DNA from: Euprymna scolopes | Taxonomy: Eukaryota > Mollusca > Cephalopoda > Sepiida > Sepiolidae | DNA length: 32,188 nt | Assembly: GCA_024364805.1 (NCBI GenBank) | Contig: CM044488.1 | Coordinates: 43,086,469-43,118,656, forward strand | Direction of reading: 5' to 3' | Shown: positions 19,621-30,639 of the stretch, in pieces | How the letters are laid out: the number at the start of each line of letters is the position of its first letter | Position numbering within the stretch: the stretch's first letter is position 1 | Translations under genes and position numbers: made by a program | The notes under the pieces: model-generated | The model's input: only the letters and a program-made list of their open reading frames with translations | Told to the model about the DNA's origin: nothing | Database searches by the model: none

Positions 19621-19829
19621 TTATCATTATTATTAGTATCATTATTATTATTATTGTTATTATTATTATCATTATTATTTTTATCATTATTTTTATTATT
19701 ATTATTTTTATTATTATTATTGTTATCATTATCATCCTTGTTATTATTATCATTATTATTATCATTATTATTATTATCATTATTATTATTATTATTTTTA
19801 TTATTATTATTTTATTATTATTATTATTG

Positions 19830-19860
<31 letters not shown>

Positions 19861-19952
19861 CATTAGTATTATTATTGTTATCATTATCATTATTGTTATT
19901 ATCATTATTATTCTCATTATTATTCTCATTATTATTATTATTATTATTATTG
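19579..19952. repeat. (TTA)n microsatellite, imperfect
   Basis: About 374 bp of TTA/ATT with scattered ATC and GTT variants. In the minus direction it reads (TAA)n and follows directly on the 3' end of the LINE at 19953-23632. Frames through it are Tyr, Ile or Leu runs and not genes. Confidence 0.97.
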
Positions 19953-20403
19953 GCTCACATGGAGCTTTCATAAAAGTCAACAAACGATCTGATTGGAAAC
20001 CTGTGAGGTTCTCTGGAGGCTGAGTGACAACAAGTCTCCCTAGACGTCCATGCTCTCCATCTCCTTCGATAGCATTTGCAAATGAATTTGCATCATCGCA
20101 ACAGCCACTTACTATTGATTTCTCGCCGGCAGTGGCCATTGGTTTATACTGGAATTTGAGTGGCACTAAGCCTCTCCAAAGTCCCAGTTCTCTTTGCGCT
20201 TGTCCAACCGAGGTGTGGCTGGCGCTCTCTCCTCTGTCTTTCAGTCCTTCTTGACCCTTCTCAGCTCTTTGGTGTTACTTTTTGATTGGGAAGAGCGTTG
20301 GTGAAACTATGGGGGGGATGCTTGATCGGGGTGTAGAACTTGTAGATATGCAGCTTCGGTGTTTTTCATTACCTGTAATGCTTATTCATTATATTCTCTT
20401 GTA

Positions 20404-20883
20404 TTATTCTCCGCATTCAAGGGGTTTCCTTAATATTTCAGTCGTTTTCATTATCGTTAGTCGTTGTATTTTTGCAGTTATTCGTCTGATTCCAATTTCT
20501 GACATTCTTTTTTCGAAGTTTTTCGGAATTGTTCCTAGTGCTCCTACTATTATCGGTACTATTTTTATTTTCTTCATCATCCAAATCCCTTTAAACTCTC
20601 TGGCTAGCTCTGTGTATTTGCTTCGTTTCTCCTTTTCTTTCATACTCACCCTGTGATCAGCTGGGACAGCAAAGTCATCGATTTGACACGATTTTTCTTT
20701 CTTGTTAATCATTACGACGTCTGGTCTTCTTGCTTGGATGGGTTTGTCCGTCTGTATGCACATGTCCCATAGGATTTTGTGGTTCTCGTTTTCGAGTGCT
20801 GTTGCGGGTTTATGCTTGTACCATTTGTCTATACGCTCAAAATGCAGTCGTTTGCACAATTCCCAGTGCACCGCTCTCCCCAT
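20404..20883 (-). pseudogene. LINE restriction-enzyme-like endonuclease domain
   Basis: A 159-residue frame with WELCKRLHFERIDKWYKH, ENENHKILWDM, IQTDKPIQARRPDVVMI and then CQIDDFAVP. The RPD (residues 53-55, 20719-20727) followed 13 residues later by D69 is the PD-x12-14-D/E motif of the R2-type endonuclease. It nicks target DNA to prime reverse transcription. The ILGALGT-like block (IIVGALGTIPKNF, residues 112-124) is a family hallmark. The frame opens just after a stop that separates it from the zinc knuckle. The catalytic residues look intact. Confidence 0.88.
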
Positions 20884-20925
20884 TTGGTCATGCCTGTTTT
20901 TGTATTACTTTTGGGCCAGTTTGCT

Positions 20926-20979
20926 GCATTCACTTACTATATGGTTTATCATTTCGTCTCCTTGTCCACAGAGTCTGCA
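20926..20979 (-). pseudogene. CCHC zinc knuckle of the RLE LINE
   Basis: On the minus strand this reads CRLCGQGDEMINHIVSECSK, with C-x2-C-x7-H-x4-C spacing. In R2-group proteins this knuckle sits between RT and endonuclease, exactly as here. All four ligands are kept. A stop follows a few residues after the last ligand. Confidence 0.85.
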
Positions 20980-21190
20980 TTTGCTGTTTTCTTGTGTTTT
21001 ATCGATTCTTGCTTTGATATGGTTGGTTCTTATCGAGTTATCTTGTGATGCAGTTATTAGAGATTAAGTTTCTCGGTTTATATGTCATTTTCGCATCCAT
21101 ATCCAGGTGTTTTCGTTATTCTAATCTTTTGTCATTCTTATGAATCTTCCGTGTAGTTGTTTCTCTTCCCACTTCTATTTTCTCGTTTTG

Positions 21191-21813
21191 TCATTTGTCT
21201 CTCTCTGTTTTCTGCTTTGTTGTTTTTTCTGTGTCTCTCGCTGCCATAATTATCCTTTCAGTGTTTTGCATTATGTGTTTTTCTAGTTCTTTTTTAGTGT
21301 CCTTCACACAGTCTTCTATACATATCAGTCCTCTTCCGCCGTCTTTCCTTTTCACGTAGAGCCTGTCAATATCGTCTTTTGGGTGTAGTGTATTATGTAT
21401 AGTCATGAGTTTCCTGTTTTTCTGGTCGAGTTGTCTCAGTTCTTCTTTTGTCCACCCTATAAACGGTCCAGAGTATTTTACTAGTCATACTGCCAATGTA
21501 TTTATACCTTTTATTAGGTTTCTGCTATATAATTTCGTTTCCAGGAGTTTTCTTGTTCTCCTGAGGTATCCTTTCCAATTTTCTCTTTCATTTCTGTTGC
21601 TTTGATGGTGTCCGCTTCCAGAATTCTCAAGTATTTATAGTCGTCTTGTTCCCCTAGTGCCCTCATTTCTGTTTGGTTGGGTAGTTCCATGCCTTCTGTC
21701 GTTTCCGGTTTTCCCTTTCTTATAACGAGTTGTGCGCACTTTTCCATTCCAAATTCAATTTGGATATCTTGGCTGAAGATCCTGGTAGTGTTAATTAGTG
21801 TCGGTCCTTGCAA
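21191..21813 (-). pseudogene. RLE LINE thumb and connector region
   Basis: Two frames (21514-21813 and 21191-21406) continue the RT. The first reads FSQDIQIEFGMEKCAQLVIR, the block just after the catalytic loop in this family. The second reads MTIHNTLHPKDDIDRLYVKR followed by GGRGLICIEDCV, the RxxGGRGL signature of R2-group LINEs. GWTKEELRQLDQKNRKLMT precedes it. A frameshift or stop separates the two pieces. Confidence 0.82.
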
Positions 21814-21823
21814 AAAGTTTCAG

Positions 21824-22600
21824 ATCTTCCATGTACATCAGGTGGTTCATTTTTTCCTCTCTATTGGAGAACTTCTATCCCGCTTGGCACTTTCTCAGAA
21901 TACTGTTCAAGGGCATCATGGCTATGATGAATAGTAGTGGTGATAGTGAGTCTCTTTGGAAGATGCCTCTTTGTATGTTAATTTCTGCTATGTGTTGTCC
22001 ATCAGCTGTCAATTCCATTTTATACATTTTTAGGCATTCTATTATCCATGGTTGGGGGATCCTGTCGTACGCTTTTTTATAGTCGATCCATGCCATGGCT
22101 AAATTCTTTCTCCTCCTTTTTACCTCCTTTAGGATCTTTTGATCTATATATAGCAGGTCATGTGTTCCTCTTTTTCCTTTTTGGCATCCTTTCTGCTCCT
22201 CGGGGATGAGTCCATGGTTATTCAGGGAGTAGTAGATTTGTTCCCTCAATGGTGCTGTTAGTATCTTCCACATAGTTGGTAAGCACATGATTGGCCTATA
22301 GTTGCTAGGGACGGTTCCTTTCTCCGTGTCCTTCTGTAGCAGTGTAACTCTACCTTTTGTCATCCAGTCTGGTACGCTTGCTTCCTGTGTATCTCAGGGT
22401 TTGGGCTAGTCTTTCGTGTAAGATTGTGAATTTTTTGAACCAGTATGCATGTATCCCGTCGTGCCCTGGTGCTCTCCAGTTTGCTATTTTTCCTATGGTT
22501 TTCTTTAGGGTTTCCTTGCTGATTTCATTCGCTGTTCCTTCTTCTATTTGTTGTAACTCTTATTTCATGTCTTTCAGATATTCGGCATTTCTATTGTGAT
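21824..22600 (-). pseudogene. RLE LINE reverse transcriptase core
   Basis: The 162-residue frame 21875-22363 has NYRPIMCLPTMWKILT, PEEQKGCQKGKRGTHD, MAWIDYKKAYDRIP with the first catalytic aspartate, and NIQRGIFQRDSLSPLLF. The N-terminal part in another frame reads ANWRAPGHDGIHAYWFKKF (about 22430-22490). Beyond a stop, HLMYMEDLKLFART is the catalytic loop. It is YMED at 21824-21835 where relatives have YMDD, so the first of the two metal-binding aspartates is a glutamate. A gap between AYDRIPQPW..KMYKMEL and TADGQ suggests a deletion of about 25 codons. Confidence 0.85.
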
Positions 22601-23106
22601 CTTGTCGCTCTTCCCATATATTACTTCAGTAGAGTTTTGTTTCTGTCGGATTTGGTTGTTCTGTTTTTGTTTTTTCTCCGTTCACATTTTGGTAGAACTG
22701 GCTTTCATTAGTTTCAAATGTTCTGTTTTGTTTGTATTATTCAGATTTATATCTATATCGTCTCAATCTCGCTTCTTTTGCTTTTATTTTTTGGTGCAGT
22801 TCTACATGTTTCTTGTTTAGCCTCTCCCTGCCCGTTACATTTTCAATATTCCGTTTTCTCTACATTGCTCTCTTCCTGTTGTTGTTTGGTTTCTTTTTTA
22901 TGTTTGTGTATTTGAGTTTCTAGTCTTATTTCCCATCCAGGTTTTATCTGTCCGCTTGTTCCCGGTTGTTTTTCTGATTTGAGATTCATACTTACCATTT
23001 TGGCGCCTTCGTAAATGAGGTTGTTTAAGTCTGTGATTGTATTTGTTGGGATGTGTGGGAGGATCTTATTAACCTTCTCAGTTTCTGTTATTAATTTCTT
23101 TTGCTC

Positions 23107-23619
23107 TTAGTTCCTTAACGATAGGAGCTTTGTTTTTTCCTCATTCATCAGCTGCATTATTTTATTCATTTTATTTGCTTCATTCTCTGTTAGTTCTGCT
23201 CCATTGTTCTCGGTTTCCACGTTTGTAGACTTCGTTCTTTGTTGGTCCTCGGACTTTGGTGTTTTTACTTGTGAGGCTTCAACTTGCGGGGTTTCTCTAC
23301 GTGCGGTTTCGTTGGGGGATGCTTCTTGTTCAGTTTCATCATTTATTTTTCGCTGAATTTCTATTACTTCTAGTTTAGATCGCCAATCTTTCTTGAGTAT
23401 CAGTCTTGCTTGGTCCACAATTCTTTGTTCTGTCGTATGGTAGTCACTGGATAGGTCCCATAGTTCTTTCATTCGTTTCCGATAACCTCCATATCTATAT
23501 TTAGGATGGCTTTTATAATAGCATTCCATTACAAGCCTATTCTCTTTTGTTGTCCATTTCTTTCTTCTTTTTTTTATTTTGATGGTTATCATGGCTATGC
23601 TGTGTTTGTTCGGTATCAT
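23107..23619 (-). pseudogene. RLE LINE N-terminal Myb/SANT-like domain
   Basis: A 170-residue open frame whose ATG lies 13 bp from the (TAA)n border. Residues 22-75 read KKWTTKENRLVMECYYKSHP, then GGYRKRMKELW and TTEQRIVDQARLIL. The spaced tryptophans and the TEQRxxDQ block match the Myb/SANT-like module found at the N-terminus of this LINE family and are expected to bind target DNA. Residues 95-160 are a charged, low-complexity linker (TPQVEASQVKTPKSE). The frame is clean from start to stop, so this is the best-preserved part of the element. Confidence 0.8.
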
Positions 23620-23632
23620 TATATTCCCTGAA

Positions 23633-23691
<59 letters not shown>
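23633..23691. repeat. (ATT)n microsatellite at LINE 5' border
   Basis: About 19 ATT units. On the minus strand it reads (TAA)n and directly precedes the LINE start. It is the upstream half of the target in which the LINE sits. Confidence 0.97.
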
Positions 23692-23693
<2 letters not shown>

Positions 23694-24477
23694 TCTATGT
23701 AATAAAATGGTTGCAGAAATTCCCCTTCTAGATTAAAGTATTGTAGGTTTTCAGCAACAGACGCTGCATACAAATTGATTACATGTAAGCCATTAGCCAC
23801 TATCTTATGTAGCTTTCAGCACCATTGCAGACACATTCAGTTGTGATAATAAATTGTTACATTGCATCCGACGAGCAACGCCATCACAATCGCAACATCT
23901 TCAGGAGAAAGTGTTTCTATATTTCTTTCTCACCGCTACCAATTGACACCAGGACCAATTCTAAATTTTTCTACTATACTTGGATTGCACCGCAATTAAC
24001 TGGTTATTAGATACATAGTCATAACCTATTCTTTGCCTTTACCTATTCATAAATAATAATAATATCTCCTTTGTCGAAGCCCACCCTTCTTATTGGTTGA
24101 GCTCTAGAAGTTTTCAAATTCCGTTATTCGATTATTCACTACATAAACGAACAGTTACTGAATTTTAAACATGGCGTCACTGATATACATATTATTTCAT
24201 TTCTTTGACAACTATTTTTTTCTATATTATTTAATTTACAACTTTCTCTTTTTCGTTGCATTACTGCAACTCGGAAATTCATTAGATTCTACGTTATCAA
24301 CCCTACGTAAAATGTTTTCCTTCACTCACTCACTATATTCATCCCTCCCATCTCGCTCGAGTTTTTCTATTGCATGTGATTTGTGTTCATTTGCTCGTTT
24401 CTCTATTTGACTCACTAAAATAGATTGCTAAAAATAAAAGAAAATATTCAGTTACCCTTTTTACATTTCGCATTTAC
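23692..24477. other. Unannotated AT-rich DNA
   Basis: Frames at 23825-24010 and 24171-24410 lack domains. No gene or mobile element is recognised. Confidence 0.45.
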
Positions 24478-25050
24478 TTACGTATTCACAGTTTAAACGA
24501 AACAATGATATCGCCTACGTTTGTTTCGATCACCTGACATGTGATGTTATCTCTCTGTCATTTAATTACGTATTGACAGATTAAACGAACAAATAATATC
24601 GACTACTTTTGTTTTGATCACGTGACATGTGCCGTAAAATCTCTCTCTATTTCTATTTACGTTTGATATGTTCGAATTCTTGCACTGAATAATTTTTAAC
24701 TTATTTATTTATTTATTTACTTAGTTATTTCCGGACTGTTATTCTCACAACTATTTTCTTAGCTTTTATGATCACGTGACATTTGTCATCAAATCTCTCT
24801 CTCACTCTCTTTCTGTCTCTCGTTCTATCTCTCTCGCTCTGTCTCTATCGACCACGTTTGAATTACTCGAATTCTTGAACTGATTAAGTTTTTACTTTTT
24901 ATTTATTTATTTATTTATTTACTTTTTAATTTCCGGACTGTTATCCTCACAACTATCTTTTAGCTTCTTTATTTACTGGAATTCTTGAGATTAGTAATTT
25001 GTATATTTTTTTATTTATTGATTGATTTATTTTCCAACTGTTATCCTCAT
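24478..25050 (+). repeat. Diverged tandem array within the Helitron-like element
   Basis: Two units of 88 bp (CGTATT-CACAG at 24481 and again at 24569) share GATCACSTGACATGTG. Two longer units of about 200 bp follow, with TCGAATTCTTG near 24672 and 24868 and TTCCGGACTGTTATYCTCAC near 24729 and 24931. A short third ACTGTTATCCTCA lies near 25037. (TTTA)n runs are embedded in each long unit. Confidence 0.75.
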
Positions 25051-25462
25051 CGATGTCGTGAAACAACAAGTATAAAATATGAGCATAACAGTCCACAAAT
25101 AAACTATTTTCTGTATTTATTAACTATTATTAATACTTTTTATAACTATTATTAATACTTTATAGTTTTTGCGTGAATGCGACATGGCTATTCAAAATAT
25201 ACTATTACTTACATTTGAACATTTTTTTCGATTTCCGAGGAGAAACCAAAATGTTTACGAATATTATCATTATTTAAATTTGAATAAACTATTTTCTGTC
25301 ACAAGACAGGTGCGAAAACAAGGATATTTTTATAATGAAATCAACCCCAGTTTACCACACTACTTCCTTCTAATAAAAAACGTACATTTTGTTTTTTTTG
25401 TGGGTGTGTGTGTTTTACATTTAAACGAACTGGGCCACTGCAACGCGTGGCCGGGTACAGCT

Positions 25463-25465
<3 letters not shown>
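24478..25465 (+). mobile_element. Helitron-like non-autonomous element (candidate)
   Basis: The right end is diagnostic. GGCCAC (25433-25438) pairs with GTGGCC (25447-25452) around an 8-nt loop. Eight bases later comes CTAG at 25461-25464 followed by T, the 3' end rule of Helitrons and Helentrons. No terminal inverted repeats or target duplication are expected for this class. The left part carries a diverged tandem array, a feature of DINE/HINE-type Helitrons. There is no helicase or Rep gene. The 5' limit at 24478 is simply where the array starts. The body reading FRFPRRNQNVYEYYHYLNL is a chance frame. Confidence 0.55.

Positions 25466-25516
<51 letters not shown>
25466..25516. repeat. (TAA)n microsatellite
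   Basis: About 17 TAA units directly after the Helitron-like 3' end. Confidence 0.97.
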
Positions 25517-25520
<4 letters not shown>

Positions 25521-28500
25521 ATAGAAACGTTGTTCGAAACGTTGTTCGAGGTCTTTTTTCCTGAAAAAAATAAGCATCAAAGGTATTTATTTTACAAAAA
25601 AAATCGTAAAAAGTAAAACAATTCGGTTGATTAGATGAATAAAAAAATTTATTTTTATTATCAAATGTTTTTATGAGAAAAACAAAGAAACTAATTGAAA
25701 ACGAAATGGAAACAACAAAAACATTATGAAAAACAGCCAAAACTGTTTGTCTATTTACTTAACCAAACAAACAAACAAAAAATAAAACACGTTATTAAAG
25801 TTTCAATTATAACAAAACTGAAAAACTATGCATGGATATTAATCAGAAGGAGCTTTTATGGTATACAGCGGCGAGAATTACGCCTCGCAGAAAGCATAAA
25901 TAAAAAGAGAGAACAATATTGATATCCGCCAGCACTCTGACCCACAAAAGTACCTGAGCTGCTTTCTTGGCATCCCCCGATATGTGCGCCTCAGGCATAC
26001 CAGAATCATACTTCACTCTGATGAAGTAAGATCAGCCGTCATAGCGTTCTACACTTTTCTGGGTTCATTGTCGAGGATATATCCTCGGCTTGCATGCTTA
26101 CCGGTTAAACGGACTAAACATGATGACGTAGATAACATCCCATTACAACCTTTCCTGGCAATATCTATCAACTTTTATTTGGCAATGACTATACACTTTT
26201 GTATGTGGTCTCTTTAGGTTCATTATTTACATCTGCCTCACTCGATAAGCCGTTCCAATTCTGCTGCGATTAAGGTTCTTGATTGTTCAAGAAAATTGGC
26301 GATAAAAATACTTGACTTTTTTGATAGGTCATTACGGAGCTTGAAGAGAATTTGGATAGACATTGGTGCTTGCAATCGATGCCTAATTGGACATACACGA
26401 GAAAACACATGTTCTTCTGTTGGTTCATTTTAGATATCAACTCAGAGGCCAGGAACGGTCTAGGGGCAGAGGCATACAGAGATGTGGAGCGAAGGGTCGG
26501 TGTTTTCCGGCATTCAAATTAGCGGAGCGTGGCATCTGATTTTATATAAAAAAAAATATCTCTATTTCTCATAATATTTCTTAGTGTAATAATAAATACT
26601 CCAGTATTTAGGCATACAACAAAAAATTTGGTACAAGGAAACACCATGGCAACACCATGGGCATCTACAGGATATCACCAAATATTGCATGCCACTGTCT
26701 TGCAGATTTGGAAAGCCTATTTTCTAAATGCAAATATAGATGAGAATCCTTGTAAATGATTGAGACTAGTTTGATTATTTGGACTACCGATCCCGACTTG
26801 AGTGTAATCTGAACAACGTTTTGACTGATTTAATCCCTGAACTTCTTCAAATGCATTCTGTCGAACTCGGGAATCATTCAGGAATCTGAACAGAATTTTG
26901 AACGGAAACCTTTATTTAATACACGAGGGTAGCATGCTTTCGTTCGTCAGCCATGATCAGGTAGAAGTATTAATCGCATGCATCAGTGGTGTAACGGGGA
27001 TACTATTATGTAATATTCGTTTCTAAATGACATTATTCTAGAGATTAAATGTTCAATTCTTAGTACAGGTGACAGGAAAAATACATTTGAGAATTATTTA
27101 AAATTACAATCCCTATAGATTAAAAATAGGTTTCCGTTCGAAATTCAATGGAGATTATCGAGTTTGACAAAGACTACATAGATTCGAAGATATACACTAG
27201 AAGAAATTTGGAGAGTAAATAGGCGGAAACGTGAAAATAACATTCAAGATGAGAGCAGTAGATCGGAATAATCCAAATAATCATTTAAAATAATGAAATA
27301 TATTGATGAAGTTACATTTTTTAAAACTCTTCTTGTTACAATGTAGTCGGTAGAAGTCGAAATTTTGGAAAACTATCTGAATCAGTATCGTTAAAATCGG
27401 GTATACATATTTAAAGTTTCAAGAGAGCTATGTCCCTATGGGTCAATTAGAGGTGGTAACACGTATATATACGGCACATGTAGCGTATATATTTGGGATC
27501 ACTTACGTTGTCTTCCTCTGCGAATTATATGTGATACAGATTTCATCAAAATAAGGTACGTGTGCAGTTTCAAAAAGTTTTGGATTCCATAGTTCCATTA
27601 GATTAATAGAGCACTTTGCGATTCAGAAGCACATCCATTGTCTCCCTCAGAAAACTTTATACATATGATTTAAAGCTAATAAAATTAAGTATATATTTAA
27701 AATTTTAAAAATGATATGCTATCATAGCACCATTAGGAATGCACTTCATGGTCTTACATGGTAAATTTTACATGAAAAAGACATTTAGATTTTATATAGA
27801 TTTTCTAACATTTCATTCTACAAAAATCATCACACAAACACACGCAGATGCACATGACTGTTGAATATTACACATAGAGAGATTATACAACCCGTGCTCT
27901 CTGTATGTTAGTGTATACATTTGCAATCGGACTTGATTATGAAGGTTTTATATTTTAAAAGTAAATTCAGAAGATTAGAGAAATTATTTCAATTCAATTA
28001 TCAGAATTTCTCGAATAAGATTGACAAATTTTGAGTTACGACAAAAATATAAACACACTTTTTCATCTTTTGAAACACTAATGCTGCTGAATTAAACTAT
28101 AATTGCGTCACCTAAACAAAATCATTGTTGCCATGGTGAGTGACTAGTTTATAGTTTACTAGTTGACCAATTATTTATGACGTTTATTTATTTCTGCTAT
28201 TCTCTTATTCTCTTATTAACAGGTCTCGTTACATTCAGTGCGAAGACAAATAAACAAGTAAGATTGTACTTGTCATCTAAATGACGTATAATCAGTATTC
28301 TTCTTGAATAAGTCGCTCTTTCGTTCCTCTCTGTGGCTATGTTTGATGTTTTTGGTTTTTGGAGGGAGATGAAAGTTAAAGTTACAGTTTTTCTTTATAC
28401 AATTACTATTAAACTAATGACTGTCCGTCAAAAATAACGGAAAAATATATAATTTTTTAAGCGCTGACTTTTGTGTAACAAAACGGAAATATATTTATTT

Positions 28501-29302
28501 ATATACACACTCATAGTCAATGGAAGAAGACATGTTGAATATGATCCGTTGCGTTCGTTAATTTACCCAAGCATACCGAAGAGTTAACAATATTTCTTAT
28601 GGACATGAGCAGTAACGAGAATGAAGCATTCCGATATTCACTTATTCTTGGAATACAATCAGGACGATCTTTGAATGCAAATGAAAATAGTAAGCGTTTA
28701 TTGTTTTTCTTGTAAAATTTATTGTAGAATGCTGAAATTAATATCATTGAGTAAATGAGATATTAAACGGTGATCTAAAAATAGTCATCCGATTTAAGGA
28801 AGTTACACAGTTATGGGAGGGAAGTCTGAGGACATATTGGATAAAGAGTAAAATTATTTACTAACCTTTTGTGGGACTACGTATTTGTCATAAGTAGTTT
28901 AATCGGAATAAATGTAATTATTTTTGAATAGGGTCAAAATGTAGGCATATAATCTGGAGGTACGCTTTATGAATTGCTGTAAGTTGTGAGTTTGAAAGAT
29001 TAATTTAAGAAGTGTTTGGTTGTTTTCTTATTAACGCCGGAGATGAACGCTAAAAATTGAGATCATTTTATTATATACAAAATAATGACACAGTGAGTTT
29101 TATTATAGAATGGATGATCTGGGATGCAGCCGTTAAAAATTTAAACGACACGCGAAACGTTAAGCTGTTAATCGAAACAAGAGATGCTAAATTATTAAAC
29201 GTTGAATTTTTATTGTGTTGAACAATTCATTTTAATGCAATTCAAATTATGGAACCTCATTTCAATGGTGGATCGATACGCCAAAAAGAATTGAAAAAAA
29301 AA
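25517..29302. other. Long stretch without recognised features
   Basis: Almost 3.8 kb of mostly AT-rich DNA. The more GC-balanced part at 25930-26530 contains a 77-residue frame (25984-26217) with no recognisable domain. A short duplicated ACACCATGG lies at about 26643-26660. Minus frame 28517-28747 is also unrecognised. No RNA gene, repeat end or splice-bounded exon could be supported. Confidence 0.5.
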
Positions 29303-29555
29303 AAGGCCGTGAAACAGTGAGTATTCTCTCCTGATAACACCTTATCCGGAGACCGAAATGAAATACTCAAAGTGAATACAGACGATATTAAACATGATTA
29401 TATACAATTCTACAAGTGAAATATCTAAAAATATGAAGGCCCTGAAACGGTTCCTAATCTCTCCTGATGACTCGACATGAACTGGAAGTCAAAATGAAAT
29501 ACTTCACCCGTGAAAACACCTGAAAAAAAACATGATCATATACAAGTCTACAAGG
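29303..29555 (+). repeat. 133-bp tandem duplication
   Basis: Units start at 29303 and 29436, each with AAGGCCNTGAAACRG, AATCTCTCCTGATRA or ATTCTCTCCTGATAA, AAATGAAATACT, and end CATGATYATATACAA then TCTACAAG. Small indels distinguish the copies. It may belong to a longer tandem family of which only two units remain. Confidence 0.8.
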
Positions 29556-29645
29556 TAAGCTGTTTATTTAAAAAAAAAAATATCTTCTTTTGTCTGCTTG
29601 CTGGATGGCGAGTTTATACTATTGTTCCGTCAGCAAATTTCATTC

Positions 29646-29678
<33 letters not shown>
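29646..29678. repeat. (TAG)n microsatellite
   Basis: Eleven TAG units. Confidence 0.95.
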
Positions 29679-29758
29679 GGTTGAAACAAATAGTGAGTAA
29701 ATTATAATTTTGACTAAACTATGGCCAGCTTGACAAATTAAACATTATTCTGCCTTGT

Positions 29759-29762
<4 letters not shown>

Positions 29763-29809
<47 letters not shown>
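29763..29809. repeat. (GA)n microsatellite
   Basis: About 23 GA units, uninterrupted. Confidence 0.97.
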
Positions 29810-29810
<1 letters not shown>

Positions 29811-30109
29811 GAAGCAGGAGAGGTAATTTTAAAATTCATAATAAAAAAAAAATTCCTCGTAGTGTTTATCACTTTATATTATTAGAAACATCCAATTTGT
29901 CGTAAGAAGGGAACATGAAGGTATATGTTTGCCCGGGAGAAAGAGGGGTACTCAGATAAAAAATTTTAGGTGGTTTCTATCAGGATTTGTTTCTCCCACT
30001 CGCCTTGAAAAATTATTTGCATATTTAAGGCCATCACTGAGAAACACAACATTCTAAGATTACTGATTAAGAAAACAATGTAAATCTTAATACACGCCAG
30101 GAGGTGTTA
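29810..30109. other. Unannotated DNA
   Basis: Nothing recognised between the GA run and the satellite-like array. Confidence 0.4.
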
Positions 30110-30547
30110 AAGTAGTATATGTTCTATTGGCATGATACTATCGTCCCAAGCACTACCTCCTTCCTTCTTTGCAGATGCAGTGCAGTATCACGTCTGTGGT
30201 TATGATTTCCTTCCAGGCATTATCGGCTTTTTATGGGTAAGGGGTAGTCCAGAACCTCCTCTTTTGTTATGATAATATCTCTCCAGGTATTACCTCCTTT
30301 TTGAGCTAGTGGAGTATCTGTTATGTTGTTAGAATACTAGCCTTCCAGGGAATACCTTCCCCTTTATTTATTTATTTATTTATTGTTTTTGGCGAATAAG
30401 GTTATGTATCTTTTTTGTCGTCATCAGAACATCCTCTCAGGAATTACCGTCTCTTTAGGAGGTAGTGTAGTATATGTTCTTTCATCGTGATATCATGCTC
30501 CCAGACATCTGTTAGTTTAGAAAGAGAAAGTGTAGTATATGTCAGTT

Positions 30548-30551
<4 letters not shown>
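30110..30551 (+). repeat. Degenerate 60-90-bp satellite array, 6-7 copies
   Basis: Unit starts lie near 30113, 30178, 30241, 30309, 30400, 30463 and 30529. Each has the order AGTGTAGTATATGTTC, then a TCATGATA-like phrase, CTCCCAGG and TATTACCTCCTTTTT. The fourth unit is lengthened by a (TTTA)n insertion near 30362-30385. Copies differ greatly, so the array is old. It ends in (TA)n. Confidence 0.75.

Positions 30552-30637
<86 letters not shown>
30552..30637. repeat. (TA)n microsatellite
   Basis: About 43 uninterrupted AT units, the longest pure dinucleotide run in the window. Confidence 0.97.

Positions 30638-30639
<2 letters not shown>

Larger units (their letters stand above)
19953..23632 (-). 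mobile_element. Near-complete RLE-type LINE (R2 group, R4/Dong-like)
   Basis: A roughly 3.7-kb minus-strand non-LTR retrotransposon. In reading order it has an N-terminal Myb/SANT-like DNA-binding domain (23107-23619), an RT (about 22500-21500) and a C-x2-C-x7-H-x4-C knuckle (20926-20979). A restriction-enzyme-like endonuclease follows (20404-20883). This order, with the endonuclease last, is that of the R2/R4/NeSL-type LINEs rather than APE LINEs. TAA repeats touch both ends: (TTA)n at 19579-19952 after the 3' end and (ATT)n at 23633-23691 before the 5' end. Only about 13 bp precede the first ATG. Several stops and shifts mean it is dead, but all domains remain. Placement near Dong/R4 is inferred from the TAA target. 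Confidence 0.9.

Noticed and set aside
19521-19973. 150-residue frame rich in Tyr, Ile and Leu
   Set aside because: It is translation of the (TTA)n microsatellite.
20024-22923. Many plus-strand frames of 60-124 residues
   Set aside because: They are antisense shadows of the minus-strand RLE LINE, Phe/Ser-rich because the opposite strand is A-rich.
25984-26217. A host exon in the more GC-balanced segment
   Set aside because: The frame has no recognisable domain and I could not support splice sites at its borders.
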